Source of the DNA: JAXLQL01 sp046331625
GTDB taxonomy: Bacteria; Acidobacteriota; Terriglobia; Bryobacterales; Bryobacteraceae
Length of the DNA: 64,000 bases
Direction of reading: 5' to 3'
Assembly: GCA_046331625.1 (NCBI GenBank)
Contig: JAXLQL010000017.1
Coordinates: 122,010-186,009 of the forward strand
Positions 36,308 through 45,775 of this stretch are shown here, piece by piece; positions within the stretch are counted from its first letter, which is position 1, and the number at the start of each line of letters is the position of its first letter. The notes beneath the pieces are model-generated. The model was given only the letters and a program-made list of their open reading frames with translations, made no database searches and was not told the DNA's origin. The translations under genes were made by a program, and so were the position numbers.

Positions 36308-39300
36308 GTGACAATGGCTTCAGACCGGGTGCTCGCGGCAGCCGCTGCGGTGGCCGCGCTCGGGATCATCGCCGCGGGTGGCGGATGCGCGGCGCGCAGG
36401 CAGCCGGTGAGCACTTATCGCTACGACTCCGAGGGCAGGCTGGCCGCGATCGCGACGCCCGATGACAGGAAGGTCGACTTCTCCTACGGGGCCCACGGGC
36501 AACTGCTGAAGGCGACTTACGCTGGCGGCTTTGTGGCGTTCGGCTACGACAAGCACGGCAACCGGATTCGAATGAAAGATCCGGGTGGAGAGGTGCGCTA
36601 CTTCCACGACGCGTTTGACCGGCTCGCCGCGGTTCATTGGAGCCGCGCCGGAGGGAACCTCGTCTCCTATGCCTACGGTCCCGCGAGCCGCATCAGCCGC
36701 GTCTCGTTGTATTCCATGGCCGGATCGGGGGCCGCGTTCTCACGGTTCCTTTCCGAAGGCGCGTCCGAAGAGGAGTGGGGGCAACGCGAGCGCGGGCTGC
36801 TCCGCCTGCTCGAGGCTTCTGACGCTCCCCGGCCCGATTATTCGATCGCTCTCTTCCACGACATCCTGGGCCGAGTGACGCTCGTGGAGACGCCGGCTGG
36901 CGCGGTGACCTATGAGTATCTGCCGAAGCTGCGCCAAGTGCGGCGCAATTATCCCAACGGGATTTCCACCACCTTCACGTTCGGCTCGACTGGGCAGATG
37001 GCGTCGATCCGGCACGAGCGCGCGGGGGCGGCTTTGCTCGCCGAGTTTCGCTACGAGTATGACGCGGCGGGACGAGTGACGAAAGTAATCGAGACCGCTT
37101 CGGACGGGAAGCAAAGAGAGAACAAGCTCGAGTGGAAACCGGGTGGCTATCTTTCGGCATATGTCGACGCCGCCGGACGGCGCACGGAGTTCGAATACGA
37201 CGAGATGGGCAACCGCTCGAGGAGCAAGTCGCCGGACGGCACGACAGAGTACGACTACGACGAATACGGACGGCTGACATCGAACGGTATCCGTCAATTC
37301 AAATGGACGGCTGGCGACTTGTTGCGGGAGATCGAGACGGCCGGACGGAAGACCACTCTCGACTACGACGGGCGCGGCTTGGCGCGCCGGCTGCGCGGAA
37401 CCGGCGCTCAACTGGATCTCGATTGGGATGGCGACGGCAATCTCGCCTGCCAGGTTCGCGAGGGCGCCGGCACGTGTCATGTGCCCGACTTCGTGTTGCC
37501 CGATGCTCCGCCGCTGGCCGATGTCGACTCCGGCGGCGCGGTACGCGCATTCTATTTCCACGACGGACAGCGGCTGCTCGGATGCGCGGGTGCGGCGGGT
37601 GCGCAGTTCTACCTCGAAGACGGATTCAGCTCGCTGCGGATGTCCACCGATCGCAGCGGTACCGTCATTGGATCGCAGGACTTCACTCCCTTCGCCCAGC
37701 GCGTGCGTCACGAGGGCTCAGCGGCTCCGGAGTTTCGCGCGATGGGTGAGCGATACATTCCTGAACTCGACTCGTACCTGATCCATCAGAAGCTCTACTC
37801 GCCTTCCGAGGCACGCCTACTTGCGGGCGGACCGGGGCTGGCATCGATGTTCCGCTTCGACAGCCTCAACCCGTTCGCGCACTCGTGCTCGCAGCCAGAG
37901 TTGTTCTCGGCTCCGCGTTGCAATCAGACGCAGCGCCGTTCGAACGATGTATTCGTGGCCGGTATCGAAACTTCGCCGCGCGACCTCAGCGAGGTTTCGG
38001 CCAGGCACGGAGTGGCCACGATCAGTACGTCAGCAGTGGGAACCACGCCGGTTCTACCGCAATGGGCGGAGCGCATGATCGACCCCTTCCGCGCCGCAGC
38101 CAACTATGCAGGCGTGCCGGGCGGAAAGACTCGCGTGTTGAACCAACTGAGAGCCGCGTACGACAGCGATCCCACCAAGCCATTATCGATTCGCGCCCAC
38201 AGCAACGGCGCCATCACGATCAACAATCTGAAGAAGCAGATCGCCGCCGACGTGAAGTCCGGACGCATGCAGGTGAGCGAGGTGGTGGTCGCCGGAGCCG
38301 GAGTGGCGAACTCGTTGCGCGCGTACTTCGAGAAGGCGGGTGTCAAGATCCCGGTGCGCGAGGAGAATCCGGCGAACCGGTTCTCCGACATCGTGCGCGT
38401 GATCACTACCCCCGTGGGCGAGTTGGGTTCGGAGGTGCGCTACTCCGGACGGCTTCCTGGCGGCGTCAATGGCGCCATCGCGAAGATTGCGGCGGTGGCC
38501 ATCTGGGCTACCGAGCCCTTCCGGCCGGGCGAGATCGTGGGCACCGCGCATCACGGGATCGAAGAAAACTATCCGGGCTTGCTGCCGGAGCGCGCTCCAG
38601 GTCCGGTGTCGCGGCTCGACTTCTCGACAGACCTGTTCCGCGCGCTGGACCGCGAATTGGGCGGGATCAATCTGTCCGCCTCGGCGGAAGGCTCGCTCGA
38701 GTTCGGGCCGATCGCCGGCGCCACACTCGATGGGGCGGGGCAACTGACCATCCTCAGCCGCACGCAGGGCAGCCTTCATGCAGTGACCAGTCCCCATGAC
38801 TTCGCCATCGCGTGGATTCTCGCCGGAGAGGCCCTGGCCCACGCCCACAATGGGAAGCCGAAAGTACAAGTGGCGTTTTCGCTCGATCCCTTCGACCCGA
38901 AGAATCCGCGAGGTCCGTGGTTGCGGGCGGTCTATCTTCCGAAGGAAGAACTGCTGGCGGGGACCGGTATCGGCAAGGCGATGTTCGACGCCGACTGGCT
39001 GCTGAAGCAATACTCGTTCGGTGTAGCCATCGATGAACACGGAAGGCAGAGCCCGCGCATTTCCCGTGTACCCGGATTCAAGAACGTCATGGAACTGCTG
39101 TGGGAGTCTGGAGAATCTTCGGGACGCCAGAGCGCAATGACGCGATTCTGGATCGAAGTGAAGGATAGCGAGGTTGGGGTTCGCCGCGATGGCTCGGCGA
39201 TCCTGATGGACGAACCGCGAATGGTGGTCTTTGCGCGCCCAGTGACGGCGGATCCGCTGAGCCGTGGCGGCCTTCGCGATAGCGGTGAACGTTTGAGCGC

Positions 39301-40801
39301 GGTGGATCGCAGGTTCGTGGAGTCGTTCACGCGGCTCTATGACGAGATTGCCCTGGAGTCAGGAGAATTCGCGCGCCTCAAAGAGGTGATGAAGACTCTG
39401 GTGCTGGCCTTGTGGCTGCGCGAGAACCATGTTTCGGTGGACCCGGAGTGGGTTCGGCAGCAGGCTACTGCTGGAACGCCCACGGTTTCGAAAACATCGG
39501 CGGTATCGTCTTCCGAACGGCGCACCTTTGGCAATCGCATTGTGACCCGCTCCCTGTTCGGTGGTGTGAATGGTACTGTGGGCCCGGCCTACAGGCCTGC
39601 TGGAGGAGAGGCCGCGCGCATGAAAGACGTCATCGGCGCTGCGCGTGGCAAGGGCGGCTCGCAGCAGGCCGTTCTTGTTTCATTCAACGGACAGGGTTAC
39701 GTTGCTTCCACGATGCCGATGCGGCCCACGCCGGCGAGCCAGGCGCCCCCAAGTCCAGTGATCCGGCGGGGCGGGAACACGTACATTGCCACCGGGAACG
39801 GACGCAGGCGGCGTGTCACGGAAAAGACCGCGGGCGACGGTAGCAAGACCACCTTCGGCTACGGCGGTGAGTCCGGACGCCCCGACTCGGCCATGCTTTC
39901 CGATGGCACGGGTTGGTCCGCTTCGGGCAGCCGTATAGCGGATGGGGCCGAGTGGAAACTGACGTCGGCGCGCGGGAATGAATTTCGGCGCCACTACGAC
40001 AGCGACGGACTGCTCAAGTCAGTGGAAGTGGACGGGAGGCGCCACGTCACCTTCACGCACGACGGGCATGGCCGTGTTGCGAGCGCGGCTTACGGCGAGT
40101 ATGAGGAGCGTTTCGCCTACGACGCCGCAGGCAGGATGACGGAGTACTCGATGCGCTCCACCGATCCGTTGGCGCGCGCGAAAGGCAAGGAAGATAAAAT
40201 CCACATCGAATACACCGAGCAGGGAATGGTGGCGCGGATCACCGGAATGGGGCTTCCGATCCTGGAGGTCGCTTATGCCGGTGACGGCGTCACGCCGGTG
40301 AAACTCTCGGGCCCGATGGGTTCGGTCAGTTTGACAAAGTTTGAGAACGGACGCTTCTCCGCCGTGTGGGACAACGGGACGAAGATGGAATTACGCCACG
40401 GTCCGGACGGCCAACTGGCTTCGGTAGGAATGAGCTTTGACGGCGCCATGTCGGAGTACAAATTCGACGCGAACGGGCTGACCTACGAACGCGACATGTC
40501 CGGCACCGAATCGCACTTCGAGACTTCGCCTTGGGGGCCAGTGAGAGCCGCGCGGGGCAACGTTGAAGCCACGGCCGCCTACGACGCCGAAGGGCGGCCT
40601 CGCGAAATCTCGCTTCCCGGCGGAGGCCGGATTCGCTATGAGTTCAAGACACGGCGGGAGACGGAAGACGTCGAATCGCTGCGAGCGGCGCGAGAAGCGC
40701 GGGCGAGAAAACGAGAAGGTGAGAGACGGCCCGAGCAGCCGCCACCCAGACCCGGCGGCGGCCTCGAGCGGCGGTTCGCGCCTGTCACATCGGACATCTG
40801 A
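36308..40801 (+). CDS. RHS/YD-repeat lipoprotein with embedded alpha/beta-hydrolase-like domain
   Basis: GTG start with GAGG six bases upstream; 1497 residues. The leader ends in a lipobox-like GIIAAGGGC. YD repeats (RYDSEGRLAAIATPDDRKVD, FEYDEMGNR, YDEYGRLTS) fill residues 35-480 and return at 1170-1460. Between them lies a different region. Its core (PLSIRAHSNGAITINN, Ser632) looks like a hydrolase nucleophile elbow. A later domain (DADWLLKQYSFGVAIDEHG; VESFTRLYDEIALESGEFAR) resembles one I recall from large planctomycete secreted proteins, at low confidence. RHS shells often enclose toxins, so the core may be cargo. The trypsin-like protease gene follows by three bases. Confidence 0.7.
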   Translation: MTMASDRVLAAAAAVAALGIIAAGGGCAARRQPVSTYRYDSEGRLAAIATPDDRKVDFSYGAHGQLLKATYAGGFVAFGYDKHGNRIRMKDPGGEVRYFHDAFDRLAAVHWSRAGGNLVSYAYGPASRISRVSLYSMAGSGAAFSRFLSEGASEEEWGQRERGLLRLLEASDAPRPDYSIALFHDILGRVTLVETPAGAVTYEYLPKLRQVRRNYPNGISTTFTFGSTGQMASIRHERAGAALLAEFRYEYDAAGRVTKVIETASDGKQRENKLEWKPGGYLSAYVDAAGRRTEFEYDEMGNRSRSKSPDGTTEYDYDEYGRLTSNGIRQFKWTAGDLLREIETAGRKTTLDYDGRGLARRLRGTGAQLDLDWDGDGNLACQVREGAGTCHVPDFVLPDAPPLADVDSGGAVRAFYFHDGQRLLGCAGAAGAQFYLEDGFSSLRMSTDRSGTVIGSQDFTPFAQRVRHEGSAAPEFRAMGERYIPELDSYLIHQKLYSPSEARLLAGGPGLASMFRFDSLNPFAHSCSQPELFSAPRCNQTQRRSNDVFVAGIETSPRDLSEVSARHGVATISTSAVGTTPVLPQWAERMIDPFRAAANYAGVPGGKTRVLNQLRAAYDSDPTKPLSIRAHSNGAITINNLKKQIAADVKSGRMQVSEVVVAGAGVANSLRAYFEKAGVKIPVREENPANRFSDIVRVITTPVGELGSEVRYSGRLPGGVNGAIAKIAAVAIWATEPFRPGEIVGTAHHGIEENYPGLLPERAPGPVSRLDFSTDLFRALDRELGGINLSASAEGSLEFGPIAGATLDGAGQLTILSRTQGSLHAVTSPHDFAIAWILAGEALAHAHNGKPKVQVAFSLDPFDPKNPRGPWLRAVYLPKEELLAGTGIGKAMFDADWLLKQYSFGVAIDEHGRQSPRISRVPGFKNVMELLWESGESSGRQSAMTRFWIEVKDSEVGVRRDGSAILMDEPRMVVFARPVTADPLSRGGLRDSGERLSAVDRRFVESFTRLYDEIALESGEFARLKEVMKTLVLALWLRENHVSVDPEWVRQQATAGTPTVSKTSAVSSSERRTFGNRIVTRSLFGGVNGTVGPAYRPAGGEAARMKDVIGAARGKGGSQQAVLVSFNGQGYVASTMPMRPTPASQAPPSPVIRRGGNTYIATGNGRRRRVTEKTAGDGSKTTFGYGGESGRPDSAMLSDGTGWSASGSRIADGAEWKLTSARGNEFRRHYDSDGLLKSVEVDGRRHVTFTHDGHGRVASAAYGEYEERFAYDAAGRMTEYSMRSTDPLARAKGKEDKIHIEYTEQGMVARITGMGLPILEVAYAGDGVTPVKLSGPMGSVSLTKFENGRFSAVWDNGTKMELRHGPDGQLASVGMSFDGAMSEYKFDANGLTYERDMSGTESHFETSPWGPVRAARGNVEATAAYDAEGRPREISLPGGGRIRYEFKTRRETEDVESLRAAREARARKREGERRPEQPPPRPGGGLERRFAPVTSDI

Positions 40802-40804
40802 ACC

Positions 40805-41728
40805 ATGGAATACGAATTCGAAATCCGTGACCGAATGCTACGGGTGGTGGAGCCGCGCATGGGTTCCGCGTTCGTTGCTGCTCCTGGCATCGCCGTCTCG
40901 TGTTGCCACGTAGTGGAGTCAGAAGACCGCAAGGTGAAGATGGAATACCGTTCGCGCCAGCAGGAGCCGGCCGAATGGACAATCGAAGCGGAATACCTGC
41001 CGGATCAGTCTGACCCCTCTCACGACGTAGCCGTTGCGCGGCTGCACCTTCCCGAGGGCTTGGATCTTCCGGCAATGGGAATGAGCCTCGACGCCGATCC
41101 GGGGTTTCCCGTTGGGGCGTTCGGATTCCGCGAAGGCCAATACTGGGCGGAAGAAGCGGACGGCTACGTGTTCCGCGATCCCGTCCGGAGAGTGACCTTC
41201 CAGTTCGGGACGCGAATGCAGATTCTCGAGGTGCTCCGGATCGACCCCGGGCGCCTATCCGAGGGCCGCGACGATGTGTTCATGAGGGGAATGAGCGGCG
41301 GCCCCTTGTTGAATCCCCTGACTCTGACTGCGGTGGGAATCGTAGCAGGACTGGCGGACCGCGGGGTCACGGGCGCCTATGCGCCCCCGGAAGGCTACGC
41401 GATTTCGCTCGAACATTTGTGCGAGTGTTCTTCGATTCTGCGGCCGCACGTTCTGCCGGCCGTTTGGGAAAAGGCCCGGTCAGACTATCTCGTGTCCCGA
41501 TGCGGCGGCAACAGCCTTCTGCGTGACCTGATCGTTCAATACGCCATCGCCAAGGAGCCCAATGCCGATAGCGAGCGTTATTGGTGGTATCTGACGCTCG
41601 GCAGACTGGGGGGAAGAGCCGCCCGGGCCTACGTCTGTCTCGGCCTCGAAGAAGAACCGCCGCATTGCATGGCGCGGCTAGGTGCGGAACAGGCGCTGGC
41701 ATTCGCCAGGACACCGAGACTGCCATGA
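40805..41728 (+). CDS. Trypsin-like serine protease, cytoplasmic
   Basis: A 307-residue protein without signal peptide. A chymotrypsin-fold protease spans residues 1-210 with His35 (VSCCHVV), Asp74 (SHDVAVARL) and Ser164 (RGMSGGPLL), the full triad. A C-terminal helical part (LLRDLIVQYAIAKEPNADSE) follows. Cytoplasmic trypsin-like domains are common effectors in NTPase-driven bacterial conflict systems. It lies three bases after the RHS gene and overlaps the next gene by ATGA. Whether it cuts the RHS protein or a host target cannot be told. Confidence 0.8.
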   Translation: MEYEFEIRDRMLRVVEPRMGSAFVAAPGIAVSCCHVVESEDRKVKMEYRSRQQEPAEWTIEAEYLPDQSDPSHDVAVARLHLPEGLDLPAMGMSLDADPGFPVGAFGFREGQYWAEEADGYVFRDPVRRVTFQFGTRMQILEVLRIDPGRLSEGRDDVFMRGMSGGPLLNPLTLTAVGIVAGLADRGVTGAYAPPEGYAISLEHLCECSSILRPHVLPAVWEKARSDYLVSRCGGNSLLRDLIVQYAIAKEPNADSERYWWYLTLGRLGGRAARAYVCLGLEEEPPHCMARLGAEQALAFARTPRLP

Positions 41729-43191
41729 GACGCTACCGCTGGCTCGTATCGTTGGCACTGCTGGCGATCTCGGCTTGTTCGCGGGGCACCGAAAAGCTCG
41801 ATCCCGCAATCTCCAGCGACACTGTGTCGCTGGTTCGCTCAGGCGCCGCGATCACGGGGCAGACTCCAGTCTACGTGCTGCTCGAGAACCATGCCTCGCG
41901 GCTCGGGCAACTGGAACTCGCGCTGACGCTCGTGCGCCTCTACAAGTACAAATCCCTACGCGGCCTCGTCGTGGAAGGATATGTCGACGGCGAGCCGGAG
42001 CCAATGTTCGAATGGGCGCGAGACGGCGGCCCCGAAGTGTTTCCCGTAGCGTTGCGGCTACTGGAAGACGGCGAGATCGGCGCGCCCGAATTCATGAAAG
42101 CGGTGTGGCCGGATCTGAAGCTGCATCCTGGCGAAGTCAAGGCGCAGTATTTCGCGGCACCCGAGGGCGTCAACGCGGTGGCGCCGATCTCGCTGATCCT
42201 GCAAATGGCCGAAGCGAAGCTGTCTGTCTCCGAAGCCCGTGATGTGCGGGAGGCTCGCGCGGAGTTCGAGCGCGCCGGCCCGGCCCAACAGGAAGAATCT
42301 GCACGGCGCACGGTGGATCTTTCCCTGGCGCGCGATGCCTGGGCCAAGAGGGCGTTCGAGACGTTGTCGAAAGGAATCTACGAGAGACGCACTGTACCAG
42401 TGGAGCAACGGCTCCGCGTCATTGTCGAAGTGAAGGACCGCGCCTCCAAAGCCGGATTGCTAGACCGGTCTGCCAGTGCGGCGATGGACGAGCACGTCGG
42501 ATTCTGGCAGGCGCGCGTGGCGTCAAATGAAACCATGGCTGCTCGTACCGCGGAGTTGGCGATTCGTGAACATCCGTCGCCAGTGGCGTTGTTGACGGGT
42601 GCGGGCCACGGAGAGGGCGTCGCGCGGGCCCTCCGAAGCCGGAAGCGCGCACATCTCGTGCTGGCGCCGCAATCGCTCGAGCAAGGCGCGGGGCCCGCTT
42701 CCCGCAGGGCGGGACGCAAGACGCTGGACGACAGGATCGCTTCGGTAACCACGGGCCTGCGCCCGTCACTTCAGAGCGGCCCTGCAGCGAAGCTGAACGG
42801 CTCGGCCCTGTGGACGCTGCTCCACCTTCGCAATCAGAGTCTGAGAGGCGGCACATTTGGCGCCGTGATCGTGGACTCGGCGCGGATCGAGCGAGTGCCC
42901 TCTGGAAACGGAAGGGCCCGCGTGTTCCCGGTCTCACTCAAAGCGCCAGACGGGAGGCGCAGCAAAGAGTTCTGGGTAAGGGTACCCGAGGCCGGCCAGG
43001 GCGCGGGGCTCGGCGGGCGGGAGGCGGCGGAGGAGTTCCTAGAGGTAGCAATCCAGCACTATCGGAAGGAGAACGGGCCACGAGACAGCGGAGGGATCGA
43101 GTTTCCTGGCGGCTTCACGATCTGGATTGGCTCGACGCGGGAGGACGTGTTCGGGCAGGGTAGTTCTGGACCCGTGCCCGGCGGTCGATAA
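41725..43191 (+). CDS. Lipoprotein resembling the TraB/ChaN superfamily
   Basis: A 488-residue protein with a good lipobox (LALLAISAC). Two segments recall the TraB/ChaN/EreA fold: TPVYVLLENHASRLGQLELA near the N-terminus and ETMAARTAELAIREHPSPVA followed by LLTGAGHGEG. In those families the conserved Glu/His residues near ENH and GAGH form the active or metal site. A beta-rich tail follows (KAPDGRRSKEFWVRVPEAG). The superfamily call is by eye and tentative. It is the last gene of the plus-strand train and is coupled to the protease gene. Confidence 0.45.
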   Translation: MRRYRWLVSLALLAISACSRGTEKLDPAISSDTVSLVRSGAAITGQTPVYVLLENHASRLGQLELALTLVRLYKYKSLRGLVVEGYVDGEPEPMFEWARDGGPEVFPVALRLLEDGEIGAPEFMKAVWPDLKLHPGEVKAQYFAAPEGVNAVAPISLILQMAEAKLSVSEARDVREARAEFERAGPAQQEESARRTVDLSLARDAWAKRAFETLSKGIYERRTVPVEQRLRVIVEVKDRASKAGLLDRSASAAMDEHVGFWQARVASNETMAARTAELAIREHPSPVALLTGAGHGEGVARALRSRKRAHLVLAPQSLEQGAGPASRRAGRKTLDDRIASVTTGLRPSLQSGPAAKLNGSALWTLLHLRNQSLRGGTFGAVIVDSARIERVPSGNGRARVFPVSLKAPDGRRSKEFWVRVPEAGQGAGLGGREAAEEFLEVAIQHYRKENGPRDSGGIEFPGGFTIWIGSTREDVFGQGSSGPVPGGR

Positions 43192-43630
43192 GCCCCGGTT
43201 CCGGTGTCAAACGAGACAGTCTCGCCGAATAGGTGGCCCAACCTGCTGGAATTGGGCTATCCTTCGAAAACTGATTCCGAACCTCCCAAAGCGCGCACTG
43301 TGTGGCCCGCCTTGATTTCGACGTGCCGCGCGAAGGCGGGATGGGGCGTGGAAGCGAGGATCGGCGTACCGGTACCATGTCAGTGTACGTCAGTGGAGGT
43401 CGACGCAGGGCCCCTAGGGGCCCCAGGTCCTAGTAGTGCCGGAGAGCGAATTTGTGGCGCCACGCACATTGGCCGGGTCGAGTTGCTGCCCGGTCTTGAG
43501 AACGATCCTTATGAACGCCGGCTCTTAGTTCTTCGAAGGGAGCCCAAAACCAATCAAGACGTTCGGGCGGCGGGGGCCGGGTGGCGAACCCGTCCGGTTG
43601 CCTTTGAGTTGATCCATGCGGTTCGTCGAG
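43192..43630. other. Non-coding stretch at the right edge of the cluster
   Basis: No convincing gene. It contains a perfect 16-bp palindrome (GGGCCCCTAGGGGCCC, 43408-43423). A 145-codon frame at 43204-43641 has no protein-like character. Fragments of other genes begin on the right. Confidence 0.4.
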
Positions 43631-43918
43631 TCAGGGCCTAGCGGCCCTGCGCTTCCGCTCCAGAGCGTGCCGCTTTTCGGGATCTGCAGTCTTGGAAGAC
43701 GCTCGCTCATACGCTGCCGTGGCCGCAACTCGATTTCCGGCGGCGTACTCGACGTCTCCTAGCGTCTCCTGCACACGGGGATTGTCGGCGCGTTCGATCA
43801 AAAGAGGTGCCAGTTCCCGACGTGCCTCCTCTAGCGCCTTCGTCGACGTCAAGAAACGGACTAGAGCTAGGCGCGCCTCGGCAAAACTCGGCTTGGCCTC
43901 GAGCACCCGGCGATAGTT
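43631..43918 (-). pseudogene. C-terminal TPR fragment
   Basis: About 95 codons on the minus strand read as TPRs (NYRRVLEAKPSFAEARLALV; VQETLGDVEYAAGNRVAATA), ending in ALERKRRAARP. Upstream of about 43918 the frame changes to unrelated sequence, so the larger parent gene has been cut. The fragment does not match the TPR part of the cytochrome at 51858. Confidence 0.55.
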
Positions 43919-44205
43919 CCCTGTGGGGAAGCATGAAGTGCACTTCGTGCACGACGGAGCTGAGGTTGGTTCCGCCTTGGCCCTCGTCGCCATGGGCCAA
44001 ACGACAAGAATCGAGTGCGCGGCTCCGCCCCTCGAGTCTGAGCCGACTGGAGCTTCCGAGACAGATACTCAGACCTTCGATGGGCCGTTCCGCACCCGGC
44101 GAGACGGATGGCTGCTTTTGGAATCAGGCCGCATCGCCGCGTTCAGAGGATCGCTGGCACGCGATGTTTCGTTTCGAGTCATGAAAACTGGCGGGTTCGC
44201 CGGAC

Positions 44206-44915
44206 GTGGCGCGCGAGCAGAGTGGCGCGGCGATCTACATCCGACCGCATGGTGAGCATCCGCTGAGCCTAATCGATGACCTGAAGCCGGAGACGTTGGC
44301 GGAGATGAAGAGATCGGGGTATCGGCCTGCGCTGGTGGTGGAAACATCACCGGGGAACTATCAGGCGTGGATGAATCATGGGGTGTCCTGGGGAAGGCGG
44401 AGTCGACGGCGGCGGCGCGGGTGCTGGCGGAGCGGTGGGGCGGGGACATGAGCTCGGCGGACTGGCGGCACTTTGGTCGGCTCGCGGGATTCACCAACCG
44501 AAAGCCGAAGCATGTCCGCGCAGACGGCCAGTTTCCGTTCGTGCGTATCGTGGAGGCCGAGTCCGGTCGAGTGCTCGATCGCTCGGGTGCGGTCCTTGAG
44601 CACGCGCGGGCGTCCATGAACGCCAGACTGCGCTCGGCCGAGGAGCCGAAACCGCGAGTGGAGCGGGGCGCTTCGAACGGCCGACTGAAGACCATCGGCG
44701 ACTTCCGCGTCGATCCTCGGTACGACGGAGACGGCAACCGGACTGACCTCGCCTACGCGCTCTATGCTCGTTCCCATGGCGCCAATGAGGAGGACATCCG
44801 GGCACAGATCAACACAAGAGACCTTTCCAAGAAGGGTGGGAGCGCGCGCCAACAGAAGTACATTGAACGAACTGTCGCGAAGGCCACCTGCCGTCAGGCG
44901 GCTCGCGTTCGATAA
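44206..44915 (+). pseudogene. Frameshifted RepB-type DNA primase relic
   Basis: The first frame reads SGAAIYIRPHGEHPLSLIDD and ALVVETSPGNYQAW, the next frame continues GVLGKAESTAAARVLAERWG and DWRHFGRLAGFTNRKP. Together they match the RepB-like primase domain of plasmids and mobile elements. The shift falls in a GGGG run near 44375, as if one base were lost. The N-terminal half of the domain is absent (a stop in this frame at 44182). It is a remnant of an integrated replicon or mobile element. Confidence 0.7.
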
Positions 44916-45025
44916 CATGGATCGCGCCGCCTGGAAACAAGCGATGCCGTGTTCATTCGGAAAGAGATCTGTACGGCTCGCCAGCGCGTAGGGCTGAATG
45001 GCACCTCCGGACGGGACGCCCTAGC

Positions 45026-45775
45026 CTAGCCGTTCTTCGGCGCCAAACTCGCGTGCCGGAACAATATCCCTGACGACGCAAACAACACCGCGCAGACAGC
45101 GTGCCCGATGGCCATTCTCCAGGCTTGGTCCGGCGGAGCGCCGGAAGGCAGGATTACGGAGATCAGCGCCAGTACCGCCGCCATCCCGAACAACGTGACA
45201 GCCAGTCCTGACGCCTTCAACCGCGCCAGGCTCGCCCCAACCAAGCCCACCACGAGCACGCATAGATACCACAGGCGCTCCGGGTGGCCCGAGTCCGCCA
45301 TCTGAACCATGGTCGACCATCCCAAGGCAAACCCGTTCAACAGGGCCAACGCAACGCCGGTCTTGTACGACCACACGCCCATCCGCCGCGCAACCAGCGC
45401 AATGGCCATCCCGGTCAAGAAGAACAGAAAATACACCCAGACAAAACCGCCCACGCCCCAGTGCCAGTCGTCCACGAATTGCGCTGCCACTACAGGCACC
45501 ATCCACACTGCCAGCGCTCCTAGCGCTACACGAAGCGCCGTTTTTCCAATCGGCATATGAGTCATGTTCTCCCTCAGAATTTCCAGCAAGGTGCCGCCAT
45601 ACACCCACAGCGTCAGCCCGAACAGGCCGCGCCCGGCGGCGGCGGACTCCCGGCACATGTCGCTGAACGTCTGCGCCATCCCTTCGCCGAATCGCTCCCG
45701 GTAGGCTCGCGGATACAGCCGCAACAACAACGCATACCAAGCCCTGTAGCGCTTGCCAGCACTATTTGTTGTCAT
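45026..45775 (-). CDS. Six-to-seven-helix membrane protein with permease-prefix N-terminus
   Basis: A 249-residue protein. The N-terminus (YALLLRLYPRAYRERFGEGM) matches the prefix seen in acidobacterial macrolide-type permeases. The rest is hydrophobic helices (ALRVALGALAVWMVPVVAAQ; GFVWVYFLFFLTGMAIALVA; LWYLCVLVVGLVGASLARL) without the permease core, so it is a stand-alone membrane protein. Its start overlaps the PadR gene by 14 bp, and the two should be co-transcribed. Substrate unknown. Confidence 0.6.
   Translation of the reverse strand: MTTNSAGKRYRAWYALLLRLYPRAYRERFGEGMAQTFSDMCRESAAAGRGLFGLTLWVYGGTLLEILRENMTHMPIGKTALRVALGALAVWMVPVVAAQFVDDWHWGVGGFVWVYFLFFLTGMAIALVARRMGVWSYKTGVALALLNGFALGWSTMVQMADSGHPERLWYLCVLVVGLVGASLARLKASGLAVTLFGMAAVLALISVILPSGAPPDQAWRMAIGHAVCAVLFASSGILFRHASLAPKNG

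Noticed and set aside
43408..43423. 16-bp palindrome as a replication or regulator site
   Set aside because: GC-only palindrome in gene debris with no neighbouring gene to regulate; could be chance.
43204..43641. 145-codon plus-strand frame
   Set aside because: No protein-like composition, no ribosome site, and it overlaps the TPR fragment.
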